Shown: positions 8,570 through 18,133, counted from the stretch's first letter. The stretch: DNA of 41,620 nt from Vreelandella rituensis (GCF_003336665.1 NZ_QPIJ01000037.1:4893-46512); one strand, 5' to 3'. Notes: generated by a model from the letters alone, not told the origin. Program-made: numbers and translations.

Positions 8570-9577
8570 ATGGACTACTCGGAAAAAGTCAGGGAGATCT
8601 GGCAGCCCCCTGAGACTGAAACGGTAATGCCGGATTACAGTGGGCTGGTACGGTACGCGACCTTGGCTGCATCCAGCCACAACACACAGCCCTGGATCTT
8701 CAAACTTGAAAAGAACCGGATCTGGATTCTTCCAGATCTGTCACGGCGTTGTCCCGCTGTAGATCCCGATGACCACCACCTTTATGCGAGCCTGGGCTGT
8801 GCCTCCGAGAATCTGTTGCTGGCAGCGGAAGCGGCGGGGCTAAGGGGTTTCTGCTCCTACGACCCGTCGACCTCGGGTGTACAGATTGATTTTGAGAAAA
8901 CCTCCCCCTTTCGGTCGCCTTTGTTCGATGCCATTCCCAAAAGGCAGTGTAGCCGGGTGGAATACGATGGATCGCCACTCTCTGCCGAGCAGTTGCGGCA
9001 GATGGAGAAAGCCGGGCAGGGCGAGGGCGTCTCCATCAAGCTGTTCACTGATACTGACCAAAAAGAGCAGATAGCCCGCTACGTGGCTGAAGGTAACACC
9101 GCCCAATTTGGCGACGCTGCATGGGTCCGGGAGCTTAAATCCTGGATTCGCTTTAACGGGCCAGAGGCAGTAACTAGCGGTGATGGTCTGTATGGACCAG
9201 CGATGGGTAATCCTGCAGTGCCTCGTTGGCTTGGATTGTTGGCGATGCGCTTCGGTTTCTCTGCAAAAAAGCAGAACCAGAAAGACTGCCGGAACATCCG
9301 GAGCTCGTCTGCCATTGCCGTACTGGTTTCCGATATCGACGACAAACCCCATTGGATTGAGGCGGGCCGTTGCTATGAGCGACTCGCTCTGCAGGCAACT
9401 GCGCTGGACTTAAGGACGGCCTTTATTAACCAGCCGGTTGAGGTGGCACCCTTACGCGCGAAGTTTGCCCGTTTTCTCGGTGTCGGGAATCGACGGCCGG
9501 ATCTGATAGTGAGAATCGGTCGTGGGCCTGAAATGCCACGATCCTTGCGCCGCCCGGTGGAGGAGGTTCTTCTCTGA
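8570..9577 (+). CDS. Acg-family FMN-binding nitroreductase-like protein
   Basis: The 335-aa protein begins YATLAASSHNTQPW near residues 26-39, the hallmark N-terminal motif of the nitroreductase fold that binds FMN phosphate. LYASLGCASENLLLAAEAAGL (landmark ASENLLLAAEA) and PKRQCSR follow. Its length of two joined half-domains matches the Acg group (named for M. tuberculosis Rv2032) rather than short nitroreductases. Acg proteins bind FMN but some have blocked active sites, so storage or redox roles are both possible. Start: ATG 8570 with aaaggag at 8554-8560. An IS4-family copy inserted 15 bp after its stop without breaking it. Confidence 0.75.
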   Translation: MDYSEKVREIWQPPETETVMPDYSGLVRYATLAASSHNTQPWIFKLEKNRIWILPDLSRRCPAVDPDDHHLYASLGCASENLLLAAEAAGLRGFCSYDPSTSGVQIDFEKTSPFRSPLFDAIPKRQCSRVEYDGSPLSAEQLRQMEKAGQGEGVSIKLFTDTDQKEQIARYVAEGNTAQFGDAAWVRELKSWIRFNGPEAVTSGDGLYGPAMGNPAVPRWLGLLAMRFGFSAKKQNQKDCRNIRSSSAIAVLVSDIDDKPHWIEAGRCYERLALQATALDLRTAFINQPVEVAPLRAKFARFLGVGNRRPDLIVRIGRGPEMPRSLRRPVEEVLL

Positions 9578-9592
9578 GCAGCTATCGATGTA

Positions 9593-10674
9593 CAATGGTT
9601 CGGACAGTTTCATGACGCAATAGCGCCGTAATGGCACATCTCATCAAAGTCGGGACGGGATTTTATGTCATTGAAGTCCAGACCCAAGTAGGAAGAAAAG
9701 CGTTCCAGCAGGTGCGCGTTGGCTTTGCGGGTTCTCCAGCGGGCAATCGAAATCACCCGTTGACCGCTTGGTTGATGCTGCCGATCTTCAAGTTTGAGTA
9801 GGTTCAGCGCCGTCATTGAGGCGTTGAAATGGAAATGTAGCGCTTGTTCCTTTCGCGCCTGACAGTCGTTCAGACCCAGAAACTGCTTGGCATCGCGAAA
9901 CAGAAACTCAATCTGAAAACGCGCCTTGTAGTACGTCACCAATGTCATGGCCTCCAGGGACGTATCCGTCGAAAATAACAAGGCTGTTTTCACTTTGCCG
10001 CCAACCCGCTTTACCAGATACACCACCCGTAGGTCGCGTTTGAAATGCGCGCTGTTCACGATAGCGGTATACACCTGTGTCGCCTCCATGTGGCCTGCCG
10101 GCGTCCATCGGCTCACGTCATCAACGCTCACTTTTCCACCATAAAGACGCTTGCGCCCTCGGGGTTTCTGTTCTCCCTGATACAGCCAACGCAGATTGGC
10201 GTCATGACGCAGCTTGCCGACCTGATGTAACCCCGTTGCCACGACACCCTGGAGGTAGCGGGTTTTACTGTAATAGCCGTCCGCCACGAGATAACGCACC
10301 TGTGGCGGGAGTGACGCACGATCCTGCTGAAGATGGTGAAGATAGCGGTCCACGCGCGACTGTTCACCGTCGGGACGATCCAAAGCTCAGGCGATTGAAC
10401 TCGGTGAAATCAAACGCACGCCGATACCAACGCGAAAAGGTCTTCTCATGGTAATCACTGTAACGGCTGAGATTGCGAAAGTTGACACGACCTCGCAAAC
10501 ACATCAGCAGGGGCAACAGGACGCGAATAAAGCGCCGTTGGGGCTTTTTGAGACTGGACATCTGCTGCAAGACTGTATTGACTATTTCCATGAAAGCCTG
10601 TGCTCGGGTGGTGATGTTGTGAGAGACCCCATTATCTGAGCATCAGGCTTTCTTTAAAACTGTCCGAACCATTG
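9593..10674 (-). mobile_element. IS4-family insertion sequence, internally deleted
   Basis: Perfect 18-bp inverted repeats (caatggttcggacagttt) bound the element at 9593-9610 and 10657-10674. A 6-bp target duplication, gatgta, is at 9587-9592 and 10675-10680. Inside, the minus strand carries a transposase in two frames. The N-terminal part (10364-10591, ends FTEFNRLSF) breaks off, and the C-terminal part (9610 to about 10383) resumes with RVDRYLHHLQ. It holds the IS4 signature Y-2-R-3-E-6-K as YKARFQIEFLFRDAK. Comparison with family layout suggests the missing block includes the first catalytic Asp. The ends look intact, so it may be mobilised in trans but cannot move itself. Confidence 0.85.
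9610..10591 (-). pseudogene. IS4-family transposase with internal deletion and frameshift
   Basis: This is the coding content of the IS4-family copy. The N-terminal 70 or so residues (MEIVNTVLQQMSSLKKPQRR, then LRGRVNFRNLSRYSDYHEKT) and the C-terminal 240 or so (VADGYYSKTRYLQG, then YREK region, then NASMTALNLLKLEDRQ) are recognisable. They are out of frame at 10364-10383, where a block is missing. The protein cannot be functional as read. Confidence 0.8.
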
Positions 10675-10836
10675 GATGTAGAATACAGCAAAAAAAGGAT
10701 TGTTCTTGTAACCAAGCTCGTCGGTAGATTACGAATCTAATTACTAACAGGCATTGGGCCATGGCATTCGCTCAATAATGCCACCAAACCCACCGTGCCA
10801 TTTCCCTTTCCGGCTCGATGTCCCTTCAAGGCACCT

Positions 10837-11121
10837 TCAGCGCCTTCTTTTTACGCCCCTGATACCCGAATCGCCCGGATTGAAGCCGTGCCGCTTGACT
10901 ACGGTAGGCCTCGGTGTCATCGACGCTCCGTGGTGCTTCATGGACTCATGCCCGAGGATCACCTGGAGCTGGCGCATGCCTGCCTTGAACAGATCGGTGC
11001 CACAGGTCCGGCGCAGATCGTGTGGTGAAGATCTGAGTGACGGGATCTTACCAGCCGTGGCCACCGTTTTAGCATGCGTGTGCTTGATGGGTAGTCGCAA
11101 TAGAGTTCGGCAAATGAGCAC
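10837..11121 (-). pseudogene. Tyrosine recombinase (integrase) fragment
   Basis: The minus strand reads SPHDLRRTCGTDLFKAGM and LQVILGHES, the box II region of phage-type integrases with catalytic His, Arg and the LGH histidine. The tyrosine nucleophile that should follow 20-30 residues later is absent, because the frame turns into unrelated sequence after LGHESMKHH. The N-terminal core-binding domain is also absent. It is a leftover of an integrated element; no attachment site could be paired with it. Confidence 0.65.
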
Positions 11122-11169
11122 CTGTTATTGATTCTAGCAAGGCCCTACCAATGTCAAAGCGTAAGTGAC

Positions 11170-11199
11170 TTGATCCCGCCTAATGAATAGGCGGGTCAA
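11170..11199. terminator. Strong inverted repeat between integrase scrap and PAS gene
   Basis: A stem of cccgccta and taggcggg with a 5-base loop (atgaa) is extended by ttga and tcaa after one unpaired base. It lies downstream of the minus-strand PAS gene. There is no long T run, so it may be a terminator hairpin or an old element end. Confidence 0.45.
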
Positions 11200-11248
11200 C
11201 CGCTCTCGCGATGCTCACTGAATTTAAGAGGATATAGGCGTCGCCTCC

Positions 11249-12001
11249 CTAATCACCTCGCATCTCATCCAATATGACGATAAAGTGTGTATTCTTGCCT
11301 GAATTATCTATAATCGGTTCGATAGTATGATGAATAAATTTACGCTCGCCATCTTTGCTTTTATTGACCAAATGCGCTTGGAAAGGCTGGCCAGCATCAA
11401 AAGTTTTCAACATCTTCTGGTAGACTTCGCAATCCTGTTCGCCGGGTATAAAACAGGTTGGTATTTCACCCATCAATTCGTTTGATTGGTAGCCCGAAAG
11501 AGACTCAAATGCAGTATTGGAAAATACAATACGCCATTTACTATTAACTACAAGTGCAGGGTCCGGGGACTTATTTAACAATTTAGCCAGTGCATTATTT
11601 TCTTCTTTAGCAATGTGAAACTGAGTAACCTCCTGTTGCACAGAAACAAAATGAGTGACCTCTACGCCATTTCCAAAAACTGGAGAAATGTTCCAGTTAA
11701 CGATATAGATCTCACCACTTTTTCTATAATTAACTGTGCTTCCTTCCCAAAATATTTTTTTATTTAACGCATCTCTCATTGTATCAATGACCGCAGAATC
11801 GGTATCAGGCCCTTGAAGAATGCGCGGTGACTTACCTAACAGCTCTTTCGATGAATATCCCGTCATCAGGCAAAATGCTTTATTGCAATATACTATAAAA
11901 GGCCCACCCGGAGAAATGTCCGAGTTGGTGACGAGAACAGAATTATAAGATTGCTCTACTGCAATTTTCAAAAGTTTTGCTCTGACATTTTCTATAGACA
12001 C
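11249..12001 (-). CDS. Double PAS-domain sensory protein, first PAS LOV-like but without the flavin-binding cysteine
   Basis: The 250-aa protein is two PAS domains and nothing else: PAS1 at about 14-130, PAS2 at about 133-248. PAS1 follows the LOV layout (VTNSDISPGGPFIVYCNKAF, TGYSSKELLGKSPRILQGPDTD, then a C-terminal VSVQQEVT strand). In photoactive LOV domains the helix carries GxNCRFLQ; here it reads GKSPRILQG, so the photo-adduct Cys is replaced. No histidine kinase, GGDEF or DNA-binding part is attached, so it would have to act through a partner. Base composition is much more AT-rich than its neighbours, consistent with acquisition. The ligand is unknown. Confidence 0.8.
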   Translation of the reverse strand: MSIENVRAKLLKIAVEQSYNSVLVTNSDISPGGPFIVYCNKAFCLMTGYSSKELLGKSPRILQGPDTDSAVIDTMRDALNKKIFWEGSTVNYRKSGEIYIVNWNISPVFGNGVEVTHFVSVQQEVTQFHIAKEENNALAKLLNKSPDPALVVNSKWRIVFSNTAFESLSGYQSNELMGEIPTCFIPGEQDCEVYQKMLKTFDAGQPFQAHLVNKSKDGERKFIHHTIEPIIDNSGKNTHFIVILDEMRGD

Positions 12002-12414
12002 CGCGAGTCCTCATCAATTTGCCATTTTTACTTATACCATAATAGTAACAGCATCTTGAATTGATGGATGTCAAAGCTTTATTCCGCCTTATTCATGAAT
12101 CATGCCTAAAAACGAAGATAGTGAATGGTTTTATCTTTTAGAATCAATATTTTGTGCCAATAAAATGATTCAAGATGACCATCCGCTATGGATGAAAGCG
12201 TATCTCCCTGGACTCCCGCCTGAAATGGCTCTGTTCGCGTCGAACTGGGCGGCCAGCGCATTCTTGAGATGTCCACTGTTACTGGGCAGGATCAACTGTA
12301 GTAGTTAGGAATTTCCGGACAGTTGCCTCAGGCCTGACGTGCTTCCGGAATATATACGAGGACTTTCTGGCTTCAGCTAGACTGGGAGCAACGGTGAAAA
12401 CAGGAGGCCTGAGC
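12002..12414. other. Gene-free stretch between the PAS gene and ABC operon
   Basis: This about 410-base region is AT-rich on the left and GC-rich on the right, with the change near 12200-12300. A 68-codon open frame at 12102-12308 (plus) has no ribosome site and no recognisable features. The right part should hold the promoter of the ABC operon. Confidence 0.4.
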
Positions 12415-13146
12415 ATGGACAATGACAGGGAAGTGGTCTTCGCCACGCGCGGGTTGACCCGCCTCTACCGCATGGGCGAGGTCACCATCCAGGCGCTGCA
12501 GGGAGTCGACCTGGCCCTGCGTCGCGGCGAGTTGCTGGTAATGCTCGGTGCCTCGGGCTCCGGCAAGTCGACACTGCTCAACATCCTCGGTGGGCTCGAC
12601 AGTCCCAGCGAGGGCGAGGTGCACTACCGCGACGCCGCCGGCCGCGAGCATGACCTGAGCCGGGCCAGCCAGCGTGAGCTGACCCGCTTCCGGCGCCACC
12701 ACGTAGGCTTCGTTTTCCAGTTCTACAACCTGATCTCGAGCCTGACCGCACGGGAGAACGTAGCCATCGTCACTGAGATCAGCCGCAATCCCATGACCCC
12801 AGAGGCGGCACTGGCCCTGGTCGGCCTGGAGGAGCGCCTGGACCACTTCCCTTCCCAACTCTCTGGCGGCGAGCAGCAGCGGGTGGCCATCGCCCGGGCC
12901 GTGGCCAAGCAGCCCGACGTGCTGCTCTGCGACGAACCTACCGGCGCCCTGGACTTCCGCACCGGCATCCGGGTGTTGGAGGTGCTCGAACGGGTCAACC
13001 GGGAGACCGGCACCACCCTGGCGATCATCACCCACAACGAGGTGATCGGCGAGATGGCCGACCGTGTGGTCCGCCTGCGCGACGGCCGGGTCGACGAGAT
13101 CCACGCCAATGCCCAGCGGCGTCCCGCCCATGAACTGCGCTGGTGA
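12415..13146 (+). CDS. ABC transporter ATP-binding protein, LolD/MacB type
   Basis: The 243-aa ATPase shows Walker [10 protein letters not shown] at 45-53, a Q-loop at Gln102 (FVFQFYNL), the signature LSGGEQQR near 149-156, Walker [12 protein letters not shown] at 170-180 and the switch His in ITHN. The FQFYNL and [14 protein letters not shown] pattern is that of the LolD/MacB/FtsE subgroup, which drives FtsX-type permeases rather than uptake systems. Start: ATG 12415 with aggagg at 12402-12407; an upstream in-frame codon at 12394 is disfavoured. It is the first gene of a three-gene operon with permease and periplasmic adaptor. Confidence 0.9.
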   Translation: MDNDREVVFATRGLTRLYRMGEVTIQALQGVDLALRRGELLVMLGASGSGKSTLLNILGGLDSPSEGEVHYRDAAGREHDLSRASQRELTRFRRHHVGFVFQFYNLISSLTARENVAIVTEISRNPMTPEAALALVGLEERLDHFPSQLSGGEQQRVAIARAVAKQPDVLLCDEPTGALDFRTGIRVLEVLERVNRETGTTLAIITHNEVIGEMADRVVRLRDGRVDEIHANAQRRPAHELRW

Positions 13147-13164
13147 TGCCATGAGACCGGCCGC

Positions 13165-15261
13165 ATGCTTACCCTGAACCGCAAGCTCGTCCGCGACCTC
13201 TGGCGACTCAAGGGGCAGGCGTTGGCCATCGCCGTGGTGATCGCCAGCGGGGTCATGACGCTGATAATTTCGGTGACCACCTTGGAGGCGCTGTCGGGCT
13301 CCAGGGACCGCTTCTACGCCAGCCACCACTTCGCCCAGGTGTTCGTCGACATCAAGCGGGCGCCTAGGGGGCTGGTTACCCAGTTGCAGGCGATCGAAGG
13401 GGTCAATCTGGTCGAGCCCCGGGTTCGCGCCGCGGTGCGCCTGGCCGTGCCCGACTTCGAAGACCCCATCCGTGGCACGCTGCTGTCGATCCCCGATGGG
13501 CGTCAGCCCACCCTCAACCGCCTGCACCTGGTGGCGGGCTCACTGCCTGAGGCGGGGCGCGATGACCAGGTAGTGGTCAGTGATGCCTTCGCCGAGGCCC
13601 ACGGCCTGGCACCCGGCGACGCCCTGGAGGCGATCATCGATGGCCGCCATACCGCCCTACGCCTGGCCGGCATCGCCCTGAGCCCGGAGTTCCTCTACCA
13701 GGCCGCGCCCACTGACCTGATGCCGGACTACCGGCGCTACGCGGTGCTGTGGATGAACGAGCATACCCTGGCCAGCGCCTATGGCATGCGCGGCGCCTTC
13801 AACCACCTTTCGCTCACCCTGCAGGCCGGGGCCGACGAGAAACGGGTGATCGACGCCCTGGACCTGGTCCTGGCTCGCTACGGTGGCACCGGCGCCACCA
13901 CCCGCCACGACCAGCAGTCCCACCGCTTCATCGAGGAGGAGCTGGCCCAGCAGCGCATCCAGGCCACGGTGCTGCCGGCGATCTTTCTCTCGGTTTCGGC
14001 CTTCCTGCTCAGCGTGGTCATGGGGCGCATCATCCAGACCCAGCGGGAGCCGCTCGCGGTGCTCAAGGCCTTCGGCTACCGCGATGGTGAGCTGGCCCGC
14101 CATTACGCCCTGCTGGCTGGGGCCATCGCGCTGTTGGGCTGGGCGCTGGGGGTGGCCCTGGGCGCTTGGGCGGCCAGCGGCCTGGCCGGGGTCTACCGCG
14201 ACTATTTCCGCTTTCCCGAGATGGTCTTCCGGGTGCCCCCCTGGGCCCTGGCGCTGTCGCTTCTGGTGGTGGTTCTGGCCGCGCTGACCGGCACTTGGCG
14301 AGCCGTCTGGCGGGCCGTCAGCCGACCCCCGGCCGAGGCTATGCGTCCGCCGGCTCCGATCCGCTTCCGCCGTACCTGTCTGGAGCGCATTCTGCCCGGC
14401 ACCTTGCTGGGCCACGAGGCGCGCATTATCCTGCGTCACCTGGCCCGCCACCCGGCCAAGGCCAGCTTCTCGATGGCGGGGATCGCGCTCTCCGCCGGGC
14501 TGCTGATGATGGGGGCCTACCAACTCGATGCCGTGGAGAGGATGATCGACCAGCAGTATCGTCAGGTGTTGCTCATGGATGTGGAGCTCACCTTCAGCGA
14601 GGCGACCCCGGCGCGGGCTGCCGGCGAGCTGCGTCACCAGCCCGGGGTGCTGACCGTGGAGACCTGGCGTCGTGTGCCTGTCACGCTGATCCATGAACAC
14701 CGTGAGTACCGTACCAGCCTGCTCGGCATGGTCCCCGAGCCGCAGCTGCGCCAGGTGCTGGATGGCCAGCGCCGTGCCCAGCGCCTGCCGGAATCCGGCG
14801 TGATGCTAACCCGCCACCTGGCCGGTGAGCTGGACGCCCGGATCGGCGATACCCTGGAGGTGGCGATCATGGAGGGCCAGCGCCGCCGAGTCAGCCTGCC
14901 GCTGGTCGCCCTGGTGGACGAGCCCCTAGGCGTGGGCGCCTACATGACGCGTGAACAGCTCAATGCGCTGATGCGTGAGGGGCCGGCGATCAGCGGCGCC
15001 TGGCTGCTGGTGGACCCCGCCCGTACCGACGCGCTCAACGCAGCCCTGTGGGAGATGCCCGGGGTCGCCTCGATCGGGCTGCTCGCCGAGGCTGAGCGGG
15101 GCATCCGCGACTACCTTGACGAGACGATCCTGCTGGTGGCGCTGGTCTTCGTGGCCATCGCCACCGCCGGGGTAATCGCCGCCTCGCTGCTGGTCGACCT
15201 GTTGGTGGTGCGCCGCCTGGGCCGCCTGGACATGATCAGAGTCCTGAAGGCGGTGGAGTAG
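13165..15261 (+). CDS. FtsX-type ABC permease with shortened C-terminal module
   Basis: The 698-aa permease has a first half typical of the two-module FtsX/MacB_PCD family: TM1 at about 16-37, a large periplasmic region, and three helices near 268-290, 314-338 and 365-385. The second half starts with a helix at about 433-453 and a periplasmic region, but then shows only one hydrophobic segment (about 650-685) before the end [16 protein letters not shown]. From memory, relatives are near 780-790 aa and have three helices there, so some 90 residues seem missing in frame. It lies 18 bp after the ATPase gene and is GC-rich like it. The likely role is mechanotransmission or export across the envelope with the adaptor; substrate unknown. 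Confidence 0.85.
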   Translation: MLTLNRKLVRDLWRLKGQALAIAVVIASGVMTLIISVTTLEALSGSRDRFYASHHFAQVFVDIKRAPRGLVTQLQAIEGVNLVEPRVRAAVRLAVPDFEDPIRGTLLSIPDGRQPTLNRLHLVAGSLPEAGRDDQVVVSDAFAEAHGLAPGDALEAIIDGRHTALRLAGIALSPEFLYQAAPTDLMPDYRRYAVLWMNEHTLASAYGMRGAFNHLSLTLQAGADEKRVIDALDLVLARYGGTGATTRHDQQSHRFIEEELAQQRIQATVLPAIFLSVSAFLLSVVMGRIIQTQREPLAVLKAFGYRDGELARHYALLAGAIALLGWALGVALGAWAASGLAGVYRDYFRFPEMVFRVPPWALALSLLVVVLAALTGTWRAVWRAVSRPPAEAMRPPAPIRFRRTCLERILPGTLLGHEARIILRHLARHPAKASFSMAGIALSAGLLMMGAYQLDAVERMIDQQYRQVLLMDVELTFSEATPARAAGELRHQPGVLTVETWRRVPVTLIHEHREYRTSLLGMVPEPQLRQVLDGQRRAQRLPESGVMLTRHLAGELDARIGDTLEVAIMEGQRRRVSLPLVALVDEPLGVGAYMTREQLNALMREGPAISGAWLLVDPARTDALNAALWEMPGVASIGLLAEAERGIRDYLDETILLVALVFVAIATAGVIAASLLVDLLVVRRLGRLDMIRVLKAVE

Positions 15262-15339
15262 AAGCGAGGAGCGTCGACCTGCAGAGCGAGGCAAAGGACG
15301 CCTGGCGCGTTTTGCAAAGAACCATAGGGAGATGAACCC

Positions 15340-16548
15340 ATGACATCACGCCGCCCCCTAATCCGCCGCTTGCTGTGGGGCCTGGCCGGACTCGTGCTGG
15401 TCGGTCTGCTGGCCTGGGCGCTGCGCCCAGCCCCGGTGCCAGTCAGCGTGGCCCGGATCACCGCCGAGCCCTTCGTCGACTCGATCACCGAGGAGGGGCG
15501 CACCCGGTTACGCGACACCTGGAACGTCTCGGTACCCATCGCCGGCTACTTGCAGCGGGTGATGCTGGAAGTCGGCGACGAGGTCGAGCAGGGGCAGGCG
15601 CTGTTCCGCCTGGAGCCGAGCCCTGCCCCGGCCCTTGATCCGCGATCGCGACAACAGGCTGAGGACAATCTGCAGGCCACCCAAGCAAGGCTGCGGGCTG
15701 CCCATGCCAACTTGGAGACCGCCCGGGCCGAGCGGCGTTTCGCCGACGCCGAGTATGACCGCTACCGCCAGCTGCACCAGCGCAACCAGGTCTCCACCGC
15801 CGATCTCGAGCAGCGCCAGAGCCAGCGCGACCGCCAGCGCGCCATTGAGAGCGCCGCGGCCTCAAGCGTAGAGGCCGCCCGCTTCGAAGTGGAAAGCGCC
15901 CGGGCGGTGCTAGAAGTCGCCAGTGGGCAGCGCGGCGACATTGAGCACCCTGCGCTGGAGGTGCGCGCACCCATCAGTGGCACGGTGCTGACCCGCTACC
16001 GCTGCTGCGAGGGAACCGTGGCGGCCGGCGAGCCGATCCTCGAGCTCGGCAGCCTCGCGGACCTGGAAATCCAGGTGGACCTGCTCTCAATGGATGCCGT
16101 GCGGGTGCGGCCCGGTATGGCGGTGCGCATCACCGGCTGGGGCGGGGAGCCGCTGGCCGGCCAGGTGCGCGGCATCGAGCCCGTCGGATACACCCGGGTC
16201 TCGGCGCTGGGCGTCGACGAACAGCGCGTGCCGGTGATCATCGATTTCATGGAGGATGCTGACCCTGCCGCCCAAGGGCTGGGCAGCGGCTTCCGGGTCG
16301 ACGCCGAGTTCCTGGTCTGGGAGGCCGACGACATCCTGCAGCTGCCCACCAGCGCCCTGTTTCGCGCCGACGGCGACTGGGTGGTCTTCACGATCGAAGA
16401 GGGCCGTGCCCGTCGGGTTCAGGTCACCCCGGGCCGGCGCAGCGGGCTGACGACCCAACTCCTCGACGGCCTCGAGGCCGGGGACGTGGTCATCACTCAT
16501 CCCGGCGAGCGGGTGGCGGAAGGCATTCGGGTACGCATAGACGAGTAG
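15340..16548 (+). CDS. Periplasmic adaptor (HlyD/RND membrane-fusion) protein
   Basis: The 402-aa protein has an N-terminal membrane anchor (about 9-29), then a lipoyl-like half (VPIAGYLQRVMLEVGDEVEQGQALFRLEP, landmark GDEVEQGQALFRL). A long alpha-helical hairpin follows at about 100-195, rich in Gln, Ala and Arg. The second lipoyl half (VRAPISGTVLTRY) and beta-barrel domains follow, ending ITHPGERVAEGIRVRI. This architecture links an inner-membrane pump to the outer membrane or envelope. It follows the permease by 78 bp with its own ribosome site (agggagatgaaccc). It completes an ABC-type tripartite exporter; no outer-membrane channel gene is present. Confidence 0.85.
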   Translation: MTSRRPLIRRLLWGLAGLVLVGLLAWALRPAPVPVSVARITAEPFVDSITEEGRTRLRDTWNVSVPIAGYLQRVMLEVGDEVEQGQALFRLEPSPAPALDPRSRQQAEDNLQATQARLRAAHANLETARAERRFADAEYDRYRQLHQRNQVSTADLEQRQSQRDRQRAIESAAASSVEAARFEVESARAVLEVASGQRGDIEHPALEVRAPISGTVLTRYRCCEGTVAAGEPILELGSLADLEIQVDLLSMDAVRVRPGMAVRITGWGGEPLAGQVRGIEPVGYTRVSALGVDEQRVPVIIDFMEDADPAAQGLGSGFRVDAEFLVWEADDILQLPTSALFRADGDWVVFTIEEGRARRVQVTPGRRSGLTTQLLDGLEAGDVVITHPGERVAEGIRVRIDE

Positions 16549-16590
16549 CCGGCCTCGATCAGCACCAGCACCAGCCGGGTTAGCGCATGG

Positions 16591-16986
16591 CTACAGGATC
16601 CCGATAGCGAATCCGACAAGTGCCAGGACGCTAAGCAGGGCGGCACCACCATACGTGGCTACCTTGTTCAGATGTTCCGTACCCAGCTTAAGGTCATGCA
16701 GGCCATGGCGGATACGGTGGGCCGCATGGAATAGCGGCAAGCAGATCACCATACCGATAAATATCAGCCCTGGCAGGCTGAATACCATGGAGTGAGCACG
16801 CTCGAAACGTAGCGCATCAGGCCCAACGATTCCGGCTGGGATGAGCAGGGCGATGAACAGGATCGCTGCCGGTACAAACACCGCAAAGCAGACACCGCCG
16901 GCGCTGAAAAGGCCCCACCAGATGGGCTCATCGCTTCTTCTCATGTTCTCGGATGCATCATTATTCAACGACGTACCTTTATTCAT
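16591..16986 (-). CDS. frdD: Fumarate reductase membrane subunit FrdD
   Basis: The 131-aa hydrophobic protein has three membrane helices (about 28-52, 70-92 and 107-130) and the motif PLFHAAHRIRHGLHDL, the FrdD/SdhD-type segment with quinone-site and former haem-site histidines. With FrdC it anchors the catalytic FrdAB to the inner membrane and binds the quinone. I chose MNKGTSLNND (16986) since a longer frame adds only sequence overlapping frdC. Its ATG overlaps the frdC stop by one base (TGATG), showing translational coupling. It is the last gene of frdABCD and is convergent with the ABC operon 42 bp away. Confidence 0.9.
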   Translation of the reverse strand: MNKGTSLNNDASENMRRSDEPIWWGLFSAGGVCFAVFVPAAILFIALLIPAGIVGPDALRFERAHSMVFSLPGLIFIGMVICLPLFHAAHRIRHGLHDLKLGTEHLNKVATYGGAALLSVLALVGFAIGIL

Positions 16987-17381
16987 CACAGCCCCCTCAT
17001 GAATATCCAGGCCGCCAGGACCATCACCACTACTACGCCAAACCATTGTCCGAGGACCATGAGGTTCGGGGGTAGGGTGCGACCACCTGCACGTAATGGC
17101 ATGACGCGTGGGAACAGTTGGAAAAACGTCCAGGCGTGAAACAGACTGGCGATAAAAGCCAGCGCATTTACCGCGATAACCAGCGGACTTTGCATGAACG
17201 TAAGCCAGCCTTGCCAGCTTTCAGCTCCCTGCAGCAGGCTATACAACCCTGCAAGCAGGCAGAGGAGAAAGAACACCAGCGGTAGAACAGTGGCTTCCCT
17301 TGCCATGTATTTCTTGAAGTAAGGGTGCTTCAACCACCAGTTACGTTTAAGTTCGGGAAAGTAGCTTGTTCGCTTTGCCAT
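16986..17381 (-). CDS. frdC: Fumarate reductase membrane subunit FrdC
   Basis: The 131-aa protein has three membrane helices (about 32-52, 66-87 and 105-127). WWLKHPYFKKYMAREAT matches the FrdC N-terminus, and Glu29 in this motif sits where E. coli FrdC has Glu29, a residue tied to menaquinol oxidation. The start MAKRTSYFPE (17381) was chosen over a longer frame because it lies 11 bp after the frdB stop and matches FrdC length. Two-anchor, four-subunit organisation marks a type D enzyme like that of enteric bacteria, not the haem-bearing succinate dehydrogenase. Confidence 0.9.
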   Translation of the reverse strand: MAKRTSYFPELKRNWWLKHPYFKKYMAREATVLPLVFFLLCLLAGLYSLLQGAESWQGWLTFMQSPLVIAVNALAFIASLFHAWTFFQLFPRVMPLRAGGRTLPPNLMVLGQWFGVVVVMVLAAWIFMRGL

Positions 17382-17392
17382 GACGCCGCCCC

Positions 17393-18133
17393 CTATCCTT
17401 TGAATATGCCGATCAGCATGTCTTTCGCCGACTCGACTTTGCCCTGGTTCACCGCGGCTGCTGGGTCGACATTTTTTGGGCAGACTTCCGAACAAAAGCC
17501 CACGAAGGTACAGCTCCAGACCCCTTCCTCGCGGTTCATTTGCGGCATGCGCTGCTTCTTGCCCTGATCCCGGCTATCAAGGTTATAACGATGAGCAAGC
17601 GTTAGGGCAGCTGGCCCCAGGAATTCAGGGTTCAGGCCAAACTGAGGGCAAGCCGAGTAGCACAGGCCACAATTGATACAGCCGGCAAACTGCTTGTACT
17701 TTTCCATCTGCGCCGGAGTCTGCTTGAAGGTTTCCGTGCCTTCTTCGCTGTCATTGATGAGCCGGCTGTCATTAATGAGATAAGGCTGCACTGCAGCGAG
17801 GTGATCGAGAAACAACCCCATATCGATGATCAGGTCCTTCTCCACAGGGAAGTGCGCGAGCGGGGCAATCTTCACCGGACCTTCGTAGTCGCGCAGAAAG
17901 CTCTGGCAGCCCAGCTTGGGGGTGTTGTTCACCATCACGCCGCAGGAGCCGCAGATCGCCATGCGGCACGACCAGCGGTAGCTAAGGCTGCCGTCCAGCT
18001 CTTCCTTGACGTAGTTAAGGGCGTCAAGAACCGAGGTGCTGTCGTCGAAGGGTATGTCGAAATCCTGCCAGTAAGGAGTATTATTTCCCTGCTCCGGAAG
18101 ATAGCGTTGGATACTGAGCCGTTTGGTGGTCAT
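17393..18133 (-). CDS. frdB: Fumarate reductase iron-sulfur subunit FrdB
   Basis: The 246-aa protein carries the three cluster motifs. A 2Fe-2S set is Cys56, Cys61, Cys64 and Cys76 ([10 protein letters not shown]). A ferredoxin-type set is Cys152, Cys155, Cys158 and Cys162 ([12 protein letters not shown]). A third set is Cys208, Cys214 and Cys218 ([12 protein letters not shown]). The spacing matches E. coli FrdB, so it should carry 2Fe-2S, 4Fe-4S and 3Fe-4S centres that pass electrons from quinol in FrdCD to FAD in FrdA. The ATG overlaps the frdA stop by four bases (ATGA). Confidence 0.95.
   Translation of the reverse strand: MTTKRLSIQRYLPEQGNNTPYWQDFDIPFDDSTSVLDALNYVKEELDGSLSYRWSCRMAICGSCGVMVNNTPKLGCQSFLRDYEGPVKIAPLAHFPVEKDLIIDMGLFLDHLAAVQPYLINDSRLINDSEEGTETFKQTPAQMEKYKQFAGCINCGLCYSACPQFGLNPEFLGPAALTLAHRYNLDSRDQGKKQRMPQMNREEGVWSCTFVGFCSEVCPKNVDPAAAVNQGKVESAKDMLIGIFKG

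Noticed and set aside
12102..12308. 68-codon frame between the PAS gene and ABC operon
   Set aside because: No ribosome site, no known motif, and it crosses a change in base composition.
12373..13527. Long minus-strand open frame over the ABC ATPase gene
   Set aside because: It is the antisense shadow of a GC-rich gene; it shows no domain and runs across the ATPase and permease starts.
13657..14700. Minus-strand frame of about 347 codons over the permease
   Set aside because: Antisense shadow of GC-rich coding DNA, with a composition dominated by Gln, Gly, His and Arg and no motif.
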